Shown here: positions 1 to 6,547 of the stretch, piece after piece
How positions within the stretch are numbered: the first letter of the stretch is position 1
Layout of the letters: the number at the start of each line of letters is the position of its first letter
NCBI GenBank assembly: GCA_025352845.1
Contig: JANXSC010000110.1
Coordinates: 1-9,152, forward strand
Reading direction: 5' to 3'
Source: Opitutaceae bacterium
GTDB taxonomy: Bacteria > Verrucomicrobiota > Verrucomicrobiia > Opitutales > Opitutaceae
DNA length: 9,152 nt
The notes under the pieces: model-generated
What the model saw: the letters and a program-made list of their open reading frames with translations, nothing else
The model's database searches: none
What the model was told of the DNA's origin: nothing
Translations under genes and position numbers: made by a program

Positions 1-136
1 CTTCCCTCGCCTCCCGCACACCCAGAAAACCTGCAAACACTCTCACGCGCACAAGTCCCTCATCGAAAATAACCGTCCTCGCTTCCCACCGGCGTAAATC
101 TTCCTCCGCCCCGCCGCCTTCAAGTCCGACGGGCTG
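1..136. other. Left-edge stretch with no recognisable gene
   Basis: No coding region can be supported here. On the minus strand the frame that follows the Hpt stop codon stays open for 45 codons to the window edge and contains several GTG codons. In GC-rich DNA this can happen by chance, and the translation (rich in Gly, Glu, Arg and Val) resembles nothing I recognise. It could be the 5' end of another minus-strand gene that continues beyond position 1. I see no tRNA-like fold and no clear terminator with a T-run. Confidence 0.4.
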
Positions 137-469
137 CTAGGGCGCGACGAAATCCCGCAGCGGCCCGGCGATCGTTTCGAATTCGCCTGTAATCGGGTTG
201 AGATCGGCCGGAGTGAGGTCGGGCGTGGCGGGGTCCGCGAGGCGCTGCTCCAGCGCGGCCAGCCGTTGGGAAAGATCCAGGGCGCCGACCACCTGCGCGC
301 TGCTCTTCATGCTGTGCGCCAGACGGTGTTGATTTCTTCGGTCGTCGGTCCCCATGGCCCGGAGGGTCACGGGAAACTCCCGCAAAAACGTCCGCACGAG
401 GTGGCGCACATTTTCCTCGCCGACGACCTCGGCGAGTTCAGCGAGCGATGGATTGGGGGGCGGTGTCAC
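137..469 (-). CDS. Stand-alone histidine phosphotransfer (Hpt) domain protein
   Basis: From the chosen GTG start this is a 110-aa protein made of one Hpt domain. The motif AHSMKSSAQVVGA (residues 51-63) matches the family pattern H-x-L-K-[GS]-S-[AS], so His52 is the expected phosphoryl carrier and Lys55 the neighbouring conserved lysine. The surrounding sequence is amphipathic helix, as expected for the four-helix Hpt bundle (LAELAEVVGEENVRHLVRTF before; LSQRLAALEQRL after). Hpt proteins shuttle phosphate between the receiver of a hybrid kinase and a final response regulator in the cytoplasm. The start is uncertain: GTG at 469 begins just before the first predicted helix, while an in-frame GTG at 535 would add 22 residues that look non-domain. 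Neither has a good Shine-Dalgarno. It lies 77 bp downstream of the acetyltransferase gene on the same strand, and close to a divergently transcribed hybrid kinase that is a plausible partner (inference). Confidence 0.8.
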   Translation of the reverse strand: MTPPPNPSLAELAEVVGEENVRHLVRTFLREFPVTLRAMGTDDRRNQHRLAHSMKSSAQVVGALDLSQRLAALEQRLADPATPDLTPADLNPITGEFETIAGPLRDFVAP

Positions 470-546
470 GCAGGTGCCGAGGGCAACGAAACCGCGCGCC
501 CCCGCCAAACAAAAACCGGGGCGGGAAACGCTCACGCGCGCCGGCG

Positions 547-1026
547 TCAGCGGTATTGCGCCAGCGCCGGGCCCGTGAGCCGGCAAATCTGCCATTCGCG
601 CATCCGCCGTGCGCCGACCGATTCGTAGAACTCGATCGCGGGCTGGTTCCAGTCCAGCACCGACCACTCCATCCGGCCGCAGCCGCGGGCGTTGGCGAGC
701 TGGGCGAGGTGGAGCAACAGGGCTTTGCCGATGCCGCGGCCGCGGCGCTCGGGTGTGACAAAAAGGTCTTCCAGATAGAGCCCCGGCTTCGCGAGAAAGG
801 TGGAATAGTTGGTGAAAAAAATCGCAAAACCCGCGGGCTCGCCGGCGAGAAACGCGAGGAGGCACTCCGCCGCCGGCCGGCCGTTCGGAGGGAAGAGCGT
901 CGCGTGCAATTTTTCCTCCGTGGCCTCGACCTCGTGCGTGAGTTTCTCGTAGTCCGCGAGCCCGCGGATGAAGGCGAGCACGGTCGGGACATCGTCGGCG
1001 GTGGCGGGGCGGATGGTCAGAGGCAT
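547..1026 (-). CDS. GNAT family N-acetyltransferase, SSAT (diamine/thialysine acetyltransferase)-like
   Basis: This 159-aa protein is a complete single-domain GNAT enzyme. It begins with IRPATADDVPTVLAFIRGLA (residues 5-24), has LYLEDLFVTPERRGRGIG (83-100) containing the acetyl-CoA pyrophosphate-binding motif RRGRGIG (94-100), and ends with VLDWNQPAIEFYESVGA (123-139). In that last block Tyr134 aligns with the general-acid tyrosine of the family. The combination LADYEKL, YLEDLFV and DWNxPAIxFY closely follows the layout of spermidine/spermine N1-acetyltransferase and its thialysine-acetylating relatives, so it probably transfers acetyl from acetyl-CoA to a primary amine of a small molecule in the cytoplasm. 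The exact substrate (diamine, polyamine, lysine analogue) cannot be read from sequence. The start is the ATG at 1026, with no clear Shine-Dalgarno. Upstream, a weak minus-strand promoter-like pair (TTGTCG and an AT-rich segment near 1071-1081) lies in the divergent gap, but I do not call it. The Hpt gene follows on the same strand. Confidence 0.9.
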   Translation of the reverse strand: MPLTIRPATADDVPTVLAFIRGLADYEKLTHEVEATEEKLHATLFPPNGRPAAECLLAFLAGEPAGFAIFFTNYSTFLAKPGLYLEDLFVTPERRGRGIGKALLLHLAQLANARGCGRMEWSVLDWNQPAIEFYESVGARRMREWQICRLTGPALAQYR

Positions 1027-1190
1027 CGCGCAAGCGTGCCGTGCGTGCGCACGACGCCAAGATTTTCGTAGATTTATTCCAGCGCCGCGCTCGACAAAAT
1101 CCGGGACGCCGATTTCATCCGCGGCCTTCGTGTGAGTCTCCCGATTTTGCCTTTGATTCCCGTGCCTCCAACGTTTTTCCGGCTTCGTCG
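1027..1190. promoter_or_regulatory. Divergent intergenic region between acetyltransferase and hybrid kinase genes
   Basis: This 164-bp gap separates two divergent start codons, so it must hold the promoters for both directions. It is noticeably more AT-rich in its middle (around 1060-1080) and near 1140-1180 than the flanking coding DNA. No convincing -35/-10 pair, operator palindrome or ribosome-binding site can be fixed by eye. The kinase frame remains open upstream to an ATG at 1041, but that extension (50 residues, Arg/Pro/Phe-rich, ahead of the membrane segment) looks non-coding. Confidence 0.5.
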
Positions 1191-3674
1191 ATGACCACGG
1201 CGCTGCCCATTATTATTGCCGTGGTGGCCGCGCTGGCGGCGGCCGGGGTCGCCGTGTGGATGCATTTTCAAACGCAGAAAACCCGCGAACTCCGCCGCAG
1301 CGAGGAGCGCTTTCGCCACCTCTTCGAGAACGCGATCGAAGGCGTGTATGAAGTGACACCGGAGGGGGCGTTTCTGCGGGCGAACCGCTCGATGGCGCGG
1401 ATTCTGGGCTATGCGACGACCACGGATTTGCTGCGGCTGCGGCCGGACGAAACCGCCGCGGCCTACGTCGTGCCCGGCCGCCGCGAGGAAATCCTCGCGC
1501 TCCTCGGCGCGCGCGACGATCTCGACAATTTTGAATCTGAAATCCGCCGGCCCGATGGCACCACCGCGTGGATTCGGGAGAATGTGCGGGCGCTGCGCGA
1601 TGACGCCGGCCGGTTGCGTTCCATGCAGGGCTTCGCGTGCGATGTCACTGAGCGCAAGCGTGCCGCGGGCGCGCTCGCCGCCAGCGAGGAGCGCTACCGC
1701 GCGCTCTTCGAGCACCTGCCCGTGGCCGTGATCGAATATGATTACCGCGATGCCGCCGACTGGATGGAGCGGCTGCGCGGTTCCGGTGTCGTCGATCTTG
1801 AGACGTGGTTCAGGGACAACCCGGACGAGCTGCGGACCGGGGCGGCGCGCGTGAGCGTCGTGGGGGTCAATGCCGCGACGCTGCGCCTCCTCGGGGTGCG
1901 CACGCTCGCGGAAGTGATCGCCAAGCTGGAGGGTGTTTACACCCCGGAAATCTACGAGGCCCGCCGCCGCACCTTCCTTGCACTGTGGGAGGGTGGCCTG
2001 CAGGCCGACGGTGAGTTCACTGTCCCCACACTCGATGGCCGAACGCTGCGCGTCTTCTACCAGTGGCGCGTGCCGGTGATCGACGGTCGGCCGTTTGTGG
2101 AACGCACGCAGATAGCGCTGATCGATCTTACCGGCGTGAAGACCGCCGAGCGGGCGCTCGCCGCGGAGCGCGAACAACTGAGTGTCACGTTGCGGGCCAT
2201 GTCCGAAGCCGTGCTCACTGTCGATCAGGCGGGTGCGATCCAGTTCATGAACGACGCGGCGTCGGCCCTCACCGGCTGGCCCGTGGGCGCCGCGATCGGC
2301 CGGCCGCTGCGCGAAGTGTGTCTCCTCGGTTCCGAGAAGCCCACGCAGCGGCTGGCCGCTCCCGTGGCCGCGGCACTGAGTGCGGATCACGTCGTCGATC
2401 TGCCGCCGTATTCGCTCGTCCATCCGCGCGAGGGTCCGGCCAAGAGCGTCGAGGGTCGCTGTGCGCCGATTCACGATGGGAGCGGCCGGGCGGTCGGCGT
2501 CGTGCTGGTGCTGCGCGATGTCACGCAGCGCTCGCGCCTGGAGTCCGAACTCCTGCGCGCCTCCAAGATGGAGTCGATCGGCGTGCTGGCGGGCGGCATC
2601 GCGCACGACTTTAACAACCTGCTCTCGGTCGTGATCGGCAATCTTTCGCTCGCGTTGATGGATGACCACGTGAATGCCCAGGGCACGAAGTGGCTGCGGG
2701 AGGCGGAGCGCAGTGCGCTGCGCGCGAAGGATCTCACGCAGCAGCTCCTCACGTTTGCCAAGGGCGGCGAGCCCGTGCGGACCGCGGTGGCGCTGCCGGA
2801 TGTGGTGCGCGAGGCCGCGCAGTTTGCGCTGCACGGTGCGGCCGTGCGCTGCGAGTTCGATCTCGCGCCGGACCTGCGCCCCGCGGATGTGGACAAGGGC
2901 CAGATCGGGCAGGTCGTGCAGAACCTCGTCATCAACGCCGTGCAGGCCATGCCCGGCGGCGGAAAAATCCGGCTCAGCCTCCACAACGAGACGATCGATC
3001 GCGGCGCGGTCGCGACGCTGCCGCCGGGAAATTACCTGCGCCTCGAGGTCGCGGACTCGGGCAAGGGCATCGCGCCGGAACACCTCGCGCGCATCTTCGA
3101 GCCGTTTTTCACCACCAAGGAGGCGGGCTCGGGGTTGGGCCTCGCGACCGTTTACTCGGTGGTGCAAAAACACCACGGCCACGTCACCGTCGAGTCGACC
3201 GTCGGGGTCGGCACGACGTTTCGCGTCTGGCTCCCTGCCGCGCGCGTCGATCCGGTGGCGGCGTCGAAGACGGCCGGGCCGTTCGAACCGATGCACGGGC
3301 GGGTGCTCTTCATGGATGACGAGGAGCCGATTCGCCACATGACCAAGGCGCTGCTCGAACGCCTCGGTTTCGAGGTCCTCCTGACCAAGGACGGCGCCGA
3401 GGCCGTGCGCGAATACGCCGAGGCGCGCCTCGCCGGCCGGCCCTTCGATGTCGTCGTCTTCGATCTCACCGTGCCCGGCGGCATGGGCGGCGCCGATGCC
3501 ATGCGCGAAATTCTGAAAATCGATCCGGCCGCGAAGGGCATCGTGTCGAGCGGCTACTCCAGCGATCCGGTGATGGCCAACCACCGCGCGCACGGCTTCC
3601 GCGGCTCGGTGCCCAAGCCCTACCGCATCGTTGATTTCTCCAACACGATTCGCGATGTGATGCTGGGCGAGTGA
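1191..3674 (+). CDS. Membrane-anchored PAS hybrid histidine kinase with C-terminal receiver domain
   Basis: From ATG 1191 this is an 827-aa sensor kinase. Residues 4-24 form one hydrophobic membrane segment directly at the N-terminus, so the rest is cytoplasmic. Three PAS domains follow: about 40-155 (ending in the PAC motif DVTERKRA), about 168-316 (a longer variant with an insertion around 188-222) and about 325-446 (FMNDAASALTGW; ending LRDVTQRSRLE). The HisKA domain has GGIAHDFNNLLS with His472 as the autophosphorylated residue. The ATPase domain has the N box NLVINAVQAMP (Asn582), the G1 box DSGKGI (Asp622), EPFFTTK, and the G2 box GSGLGLA (646-652). A receiver occupies about 703-827 with Asp709/Asp710, phospho-acceptor Asp758 in VVFDLTVPGGMGG, and Lys809 in VPKPY, all intact. 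There is no DNA-binding output domain, so phosphate must go elsewhere or the receiver tunes the kinase. The start at 1191 is chosen because the membrane segment begins there. An upstream in-frame ATG at 1041 would add 50 unlikely residues. The Hpt protein encoded nearby could accept phosphate from Asp758 (inference). Confidence 0.93.
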   Translation: MTTALPIIIAVVAALAAAGVAVWMHFQTQKTRELRRSEERFRHLFENAIEGVYEVTPEGAFLRANRSMARILGYATTTDLLRLRPDETAAAYVVPGRREEILALLGARDDLDNFESEIRRPDGTTAWIRENVRALRDDAGRLRSMQGFACDVTERKRAAGALAASEERYRALFEHLPVAVIEYDYRDAADWMERLRGSGVVDLETWFRDNPDELRTGAARVSVVGVNAATLRLLGVRTLAEVIAKLEGVYTPEIYEARRRTFLALWEGGLQADGEFTVPTLDGRTLRVFYQWRVPVIDGRPFVERTQIALIDLTGVKTAERALAAEREQLSVTLRAMSEAVLTVDQAGAIQFMNDAASALTGWPVGAAIGRPLREVCLLGSEKPTQRLAAPVAAALSADHVVDLPPYSLVHPREGPAKSVEGRCAPIHDGSGRAVGVVLVLRDVTQRSRLESELLRASKMESIGVLAGGIAHDFNNLLSVVIGNLSLALMDDHVNAQGTKWLREAERSALRAKDLTQQLLTFAKGGEPVRTAVALPDVVREAAQFALHGAAVRCEFDLAPDLRPADVDKGQIGQVVQNLVINAVQAMPGGGKIRLSLHNETIDRGAVATLPPGNYLRLEVADSGKGIAPEHLARIFEPFFTTKEAGSGLGLATVYSVVQKHHGHVTVESTVGVGTTFRVWLPAARVDPVAASKTAGPFEPMHGRVLFMDDEEPIRHMTKALLERLGFEVLLTKDGAEAVREYAEARLAGRPFDVVVFDLTVPGGMGGADAMREILKIDPAAKGIVSSGYSSDPVMANHRAHGFRGSVPKPYRIVDFSNTIRDVMLGE

Positions 3675-3779
3675 GCGCGCGGCCTGCGGTGAGTTGCCCG
3701 TTCTCTCGGCGTTTGGATAGCGATTCGGCCGCCCCACGATTTCCTGTCGGATTTTTTATCCGGCGGTGATTATCTGGTG

Positions 3780-5375
3780 ATGAGCATGAGCGACGCCGAA
3801 CTCCTCCAGCGCTACGTGCAGGCCGAATCCGCCGCCGACTTCCGTGAGATCGTGCGCCGGCACCTCGATCTCGTTTACTCCGTCGCGCGCCGCCAGACCG
3901 GCTCGCCCTCGCTCGCGGAGGATATCGCGCAGAACGTCTTCATCGAACTCGCGCGCCACGCCCGCGCCATCAAACCCGGCACGCCCCTCGTCGCGTGGCT
4001 CCACATCGTCAGCCGCCGCACCGCGCTCAACGCCGTGCGCGCGGCCACCCGCCGCCAGTCCCGCGAACTCGCCGCCGCCGAATTTGCCCGCAGTGAGCTT
4101 GCCGAATCTGCCGCCATCGAAACCATGAACTCATCTTCCGACTCATGGCACGCCGTCGAGCCGCTGCTCGACGAAGCCGTCGAAACCCTCAGCGAGCCCG
4201 ACCGCACCGCGATCCTGCTGCGCTTCTTTGAGAACAAATCCCTGCGCGACATCGGTGCCGCGCTCGGCACGAGCGACGATGCGGCGCAAAAACGCGTCAC
4301 CCGCGCCCTCGATCGGTTGCGCGCGTTTTTTCTGCGCCGCGGTATCGCGGTGACCACGGCTGGGCTCACGACCGATCTTTGCGCGCACGCGTTACACGTC
4401 GCGCCCGCCGGGCTCGGCGCAACGATTTCGGGCGCCGTGGTTTTCAGCACCGCCGCCGTCGCGAACGTCGGAACTTCCCATATCATTGCCATGACCACGC
4501 TTCAAAAATCCGCCGCAGTCGCCGTGTTCGCCGTGCTGGGCGGCACCGGCATTTACCAAGCGCAACTCGTCGCGCGACAGTCCGACGAGATAAACGCCCT
4601 GCAGCAACAAAGCGACCGCGCTTCAGCCGAGGTCAACGATCTGCGGCGCGCCCGCACGGTCGCCGCCACCAAGTTTCGGGACGTCGAGCAGCGCATCGAC
4701 ACGCGCCTTGCTGCTGCCCACCCGGTGGCAATCGCGGACGCGGCCCTCGAATTACAGATGCACCAATGGCTCGCGCAGATCGACCGGATGAAGGACTTCC
4801 TCGCGCAGCGACCTGATTGGAACATCCCGGAGTTGAAATTGCTGGCTGAGCGCGACTGGTTCAACGCCGCTGTTGTTGGCCGCGTCGAGTCCGACGAACA
4901 GTTCCGTCGCACCACGGCCCAGCTTCGTGATCTCGCCGTAAGTCGCGCAGCCCAGAAAATCTCTCGCGCGCTCAATGCCTACGTCCTGGCCCATGACGGC
5001 CTGCTTCCGAACAGCCCGCTCGAATTGCTGCCGTATGCCGATCCTCCCATCGATCCGGCGATGCTGGGGCGCTACGAAATGCTCCATACCGGCAAGACCA
5101 GCGGGGTCCCACTCAACGAGACGAATCGCATCCTCGCACCGCGTCCGGCCGACGTCGAATACGACGCCTATCACTACATCGGGACTTCTGGCTATGGGAA
5201 TAACGGGGTGGCCATGGGTGAAAACGTCCGGGGAGCGCAACGGCGTTTCGCCGATGCCAATAACGGTGCGCGCGTCACCACGGCGGAGCAGTTGCTGCCC
5301 TACCTCCGATGGCCGGTCAGCGCCGCAGCCCTGCAAAAATATCTCACGCTCTCCTCGTCCTCCGGCACACCATGA
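3780..5375 (+). CDS. ECF-type sigma-70 family RNA polymerase sigma factor with C-terminal membrane anchor and extracytoplasmic domain
   Basis: This 531-aa protein is about three times the length of a normal ECF sigma factor. Region 2 spans about 16-90 (YSVARRQTGSPSLAEDIAQ with the -10 binding helix GTPLVAWLHIVSRRTALN). Region 4 spans about 128-182 (LSEPDRTAILLRFFENKSLR followed by the helix-turn-helix IGAALGTSDDAAQKRVTRAL). A small hydrophobic linker (about 212-231) precedes a membrane segment at about 242-259, then a coiled-coil-like stretch (about 262-310) rich in Gln, Arg and Glu, then a domain at about 322-522 with RPDWNIPE (344-351), DPPID (421-425), GYG (471-473) and LLPY. With the sigma half inside, one membrane pass puts this domain in the periplasm. 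That orientation is inferred. Its neighbour downstream is a paralogue of this second half and overlaps it by ATGA, which implies translational coupling. Starts at GTG 3777, ATG 3780 or ATG 3786 are all possible. A short hairpin (3748-3762, stem CGGAT/ATCCG) sits just upstream. The target promoters are unknown. Confidence 0.9.
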   Translation: MSMSDAELLQRYVQAESAADFREIVRRHLDLVYSVARRQTGSPSLAEDIAQNVFIELARHARAIKPGTPLVAWLHIVSRRTALNAVRAATRRQSRELAAAEFARSELAESAAIETMNSSSDSWHAVEPLLDEAVETLSEPDRTAILLRFFENKSLRDIGAALGTSDDAAQKRVTRALDRLRAFFLRRGIAVTTAGLTTDLCAHALHVAPAGLGATISGAVVFSTAAVANVGTSHIIAMTTLQKSAAVAVFAVLGGTGIYQAQLVARQSDEINALQQQSDRASAEVNDLRRARTVAATKFRDVEQRIDTRLAAAHPVAIADAALELQMHQWLAQIDRMKDFLAQRPDWNIPELKLLAERDWFNAAVVGRVESDEQFRRTTAQLRDLAVSRAAQKISRALNAYVLAHDGLLPNSPLELLPYADPPIDPAMLGRYEMLHTGKTSGVPLNETNRILAPRPADVEYDAYHYIGTSGYGNNGVAMGENVRGAQRRFADANNGARVTTAEQLLPYLRWPVSAAALQKYLTLSSSSGTP

Positions 5376-6271
5376 AGCGCCGCTCCCTTTTCGCGCTCAT
5401 TTTTACCGGCCTCGCCCTGATCGGATTCGTCGGCTACGAAACCCACCTCGTGCGGCAGCAGGAAGGGCAACTGCGCACGCTCCGCCAGCGTGCCGCGCAA
5501 CTCGCCGGCGAGTCGTCCGCGCTTCAACGCGAACGTGACACCCTCGCCCACGATCTGTCCGAAGCAGAACGCCAGCTCGCCGCCCTGCCTCCGCTTCGCA
5601 GCGCCGGGCTGGAAATTCCGCCGGAGCGCCGGTCGGAGATGAAAGCTTGGCTCGCGCGGATGAAGCGGCTGCGGCAGCTGTTCGTCGACCGCCCCGATCA
5701 ACGCATCCCCGAGATGCAGTTTCTCTCCGAGCAAGACTGGCTGCGGGTGGCGAAAAACCTCCGCTTCGATTCGGATGAAGACTCTCGCCGCGCCTTCGCC
5801 GCCATCCGCGACGCCGCCGCGGCGAACTTCAAGCCGCAACTTACGTCCGCGTTGCGGAAGTTCGCGCAAAATCCTCCCAATGACACGACGACGATTCTCG
5901 CCCTCCAACCTTTTTCCGACCCACCCATCGATTCGATTCTGCTCGAACGCTACGAGCTGTCCAAGACCACCGAATCCACTCCCCGGTGGCGCGTGCAAAC
6001 CAAGGCCCCGCTCGATGCGGACTACGACAGCCGCTCCTATGTGGACGCCTACGTCGACCACCGCGGCTATGGCGGTGGAAGCTTGGGCGCGCCGTGGGCG
6101 TGGATTCCAGATTTCGAAGAGCACATCACACGAGCCTACAAAGCCTACGCCGCAGCGAATAAGGGCACGTCGGCCCCGAGCCTCGCCGAGGCGCTGCCCT
6201 ACTTCAAACCACCGCTCACACCCCCGCTGGTCGAGAAGCTCCTTAAGGCCGAGCGCGAGCAAAAGCGCTAG
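5372..6271 (+). CDS. Membrane-anchored coiled-coil protein paralogous to the sigma factor's C-terminal half
   Basis: I do not recognise a named family for this 299-aa protein. It starts MKRRSL with positive charges, has one membrane segment at about 6-22 (no lipobox, no clear cleavage site), a coiled-coil-like stretch at about 28-72, then a globular part at about 88-293. That part matches the sigma factor's C-terminal domain motif for motif: RPDQRIPE (107-114) against RPDWNIPE, LSEQDW against LAERDW, a shared SDE..RR block, DPPID (183-187), RYE (193-195), DYDS..Y against EYDAY..Y, GYG (232-234), and ALPYFKPP against LLPYLRWP. By charge distribution the C-terminal part should be periplasmic. 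The ATG at 5372 overlaps the sigma stop codon (ATGA), and an upstream in-frame start at 5309 would only lengthen it inside the sigma gene. Its stop TAG lies inside the CTAG that flanks the mobile element. A role as partner or modulator of the tethered sigma factor is inference from linkage and paralogy. Confidence 0.88.
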   Translation: MKRRSLFALIFTGLALIGFVGYETHLVRQQEGQLRTLRQRAAQLAGESSALQRERDTLAHDLSEAERQLAALPPLRSAGLEIPPERRSEMKAWLARMKRLRQLFVDRPDQRIPEMQFLSEQDWLRVAKNLRFDSDEDSRRAFAAIRDAAAANFKPQLTSALRKFAQNPPNDTTTILALQPFSDPPIDSILLERYELSKTTESTPRWRVQTKAPLDADYDSRSYVDAYVDHRGYGGGSLGAPWAWIPDFEEHITRAYKAYAAANKGTSAPSLAEALPYFKPPLTPPLVEKLLKAEREQKR

Positions 6272-6288
6272 GGAAGCGCTGATTAATT
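6272..6288 (+). repeat. Left terminal inverted repeat of the MITE-like element
   Basis: GGAAGCGCTGATTAATT, exact reverse complement of 6531-6547. It directly follows CTAG, which also supplies the TAG stop codon of the upstream gene. Confidence 0.85.
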
Positions 6289-6322
6289 CGATGCAGTTGG
6301 AAACCGAAAAAATCAAAGCCTC

Positions 6323-6453
6323 TTATACCAATCGCCCATGATTTCTAGACCTTTGGTTCAGGTGTAGCCGAGGTCGCTGACCTCGGTCCGGGGTCGGCGA
6401 CCCCGGCTACATCGGGCGGAAATAAGTCCAATTCTCACGGGACGTTGGTATTA
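6323..6453. repeat. Imperfect nested palindrome inside the element
   Basis: Positions 6323-6341 and 6435-6453 pair as inverted arms with 14 of 19 bases matching, including an exact ATACCAA/TTGGTAT block and CCC-x-TGA. They enclose the double hairpin at 6363-6411 near the centre. The arms are not centred in the 276-bp element (34 bp to the left repeat, 77 bp to the right repeat), which suggests an older repeat captured inside a transposable shell. Confidence 0.5.
6363..6411. repeat. Tandem double hairpin with TGTAGCC/GGCTACA outer arms
   Basis: Two perfect 8-bp hairpins lie side by side: CCGAGGTC-GCT-GACCTCGG (6368-6386) and CCGGGGTC-GGC-GACCCCGG (6388-6406), separated by one T. The outer TGTAGCC (6363-6369) and GGCTACA (6405-6411) are exact inverted repeats, so the whole 49 bp can also fold as one long imperfect stem. 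The two hairpins differ from each other by transitions only. I recall similar GTAGCC...GGCTAC palindromes scattered between genes of Verrucomicrobiota (memory, not searched). It could also act as a transcription terminator or an RNA-processing structure between the two convergent genes. Confidence 0.8.
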
Positions 6454-6530
6454 CGGGCAGATATTCAGCTGCACCCAGCCGGTCTGACGCGAAAATTGGT
6501 CACTGCGCGATTAGCAAAATCTTCGGCGAT

Positions 6531-6547
6531 AATTAATCAGCGCTTCC
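6531..6547 (-). repeat. Right terminal inverted repeat of the MITE-like element
   Basis: AATTAATCAGCGCTTCC, exact reverse complement of 6272-6288, followed by the second CTAG at 6548-6551. Confidence 0.85.

Noticed and set aside
501..525. GC hairpin CCCGCC/GGCGGG between the acetyltransferase and Hpt genes as a terminator
   Set aside because: Six base pairs in very GC-rich DNA and no following T-run; expected by chance.
438..1071. Overlapping long frames on both strands around the acetyltransferase
   Set aside because: Arg/Ser/Pro- or Gly/Arg-rich translations without motifs, while the GNAT frame carries the acetyl-CoA motif and conserved tyrosine.
1074..3737. Very long minus-strand open frame (887 codons) opposite the hybrid kinase
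   Set aside because: It lies antisense in the wobble register of a clear kinase gene; its translation is low-complexity in Arg, His, Ala and Gly with no domain. GC-rich codon use removes stop codons on the opposite strand.
5300..6316. 338-codon minus-strand open frame opposite the membrane partner gene
   Set aside because: Antisense shadow; the plus strand shows a membrane segment, coiled coil and clear paralogy to the sigma tail.
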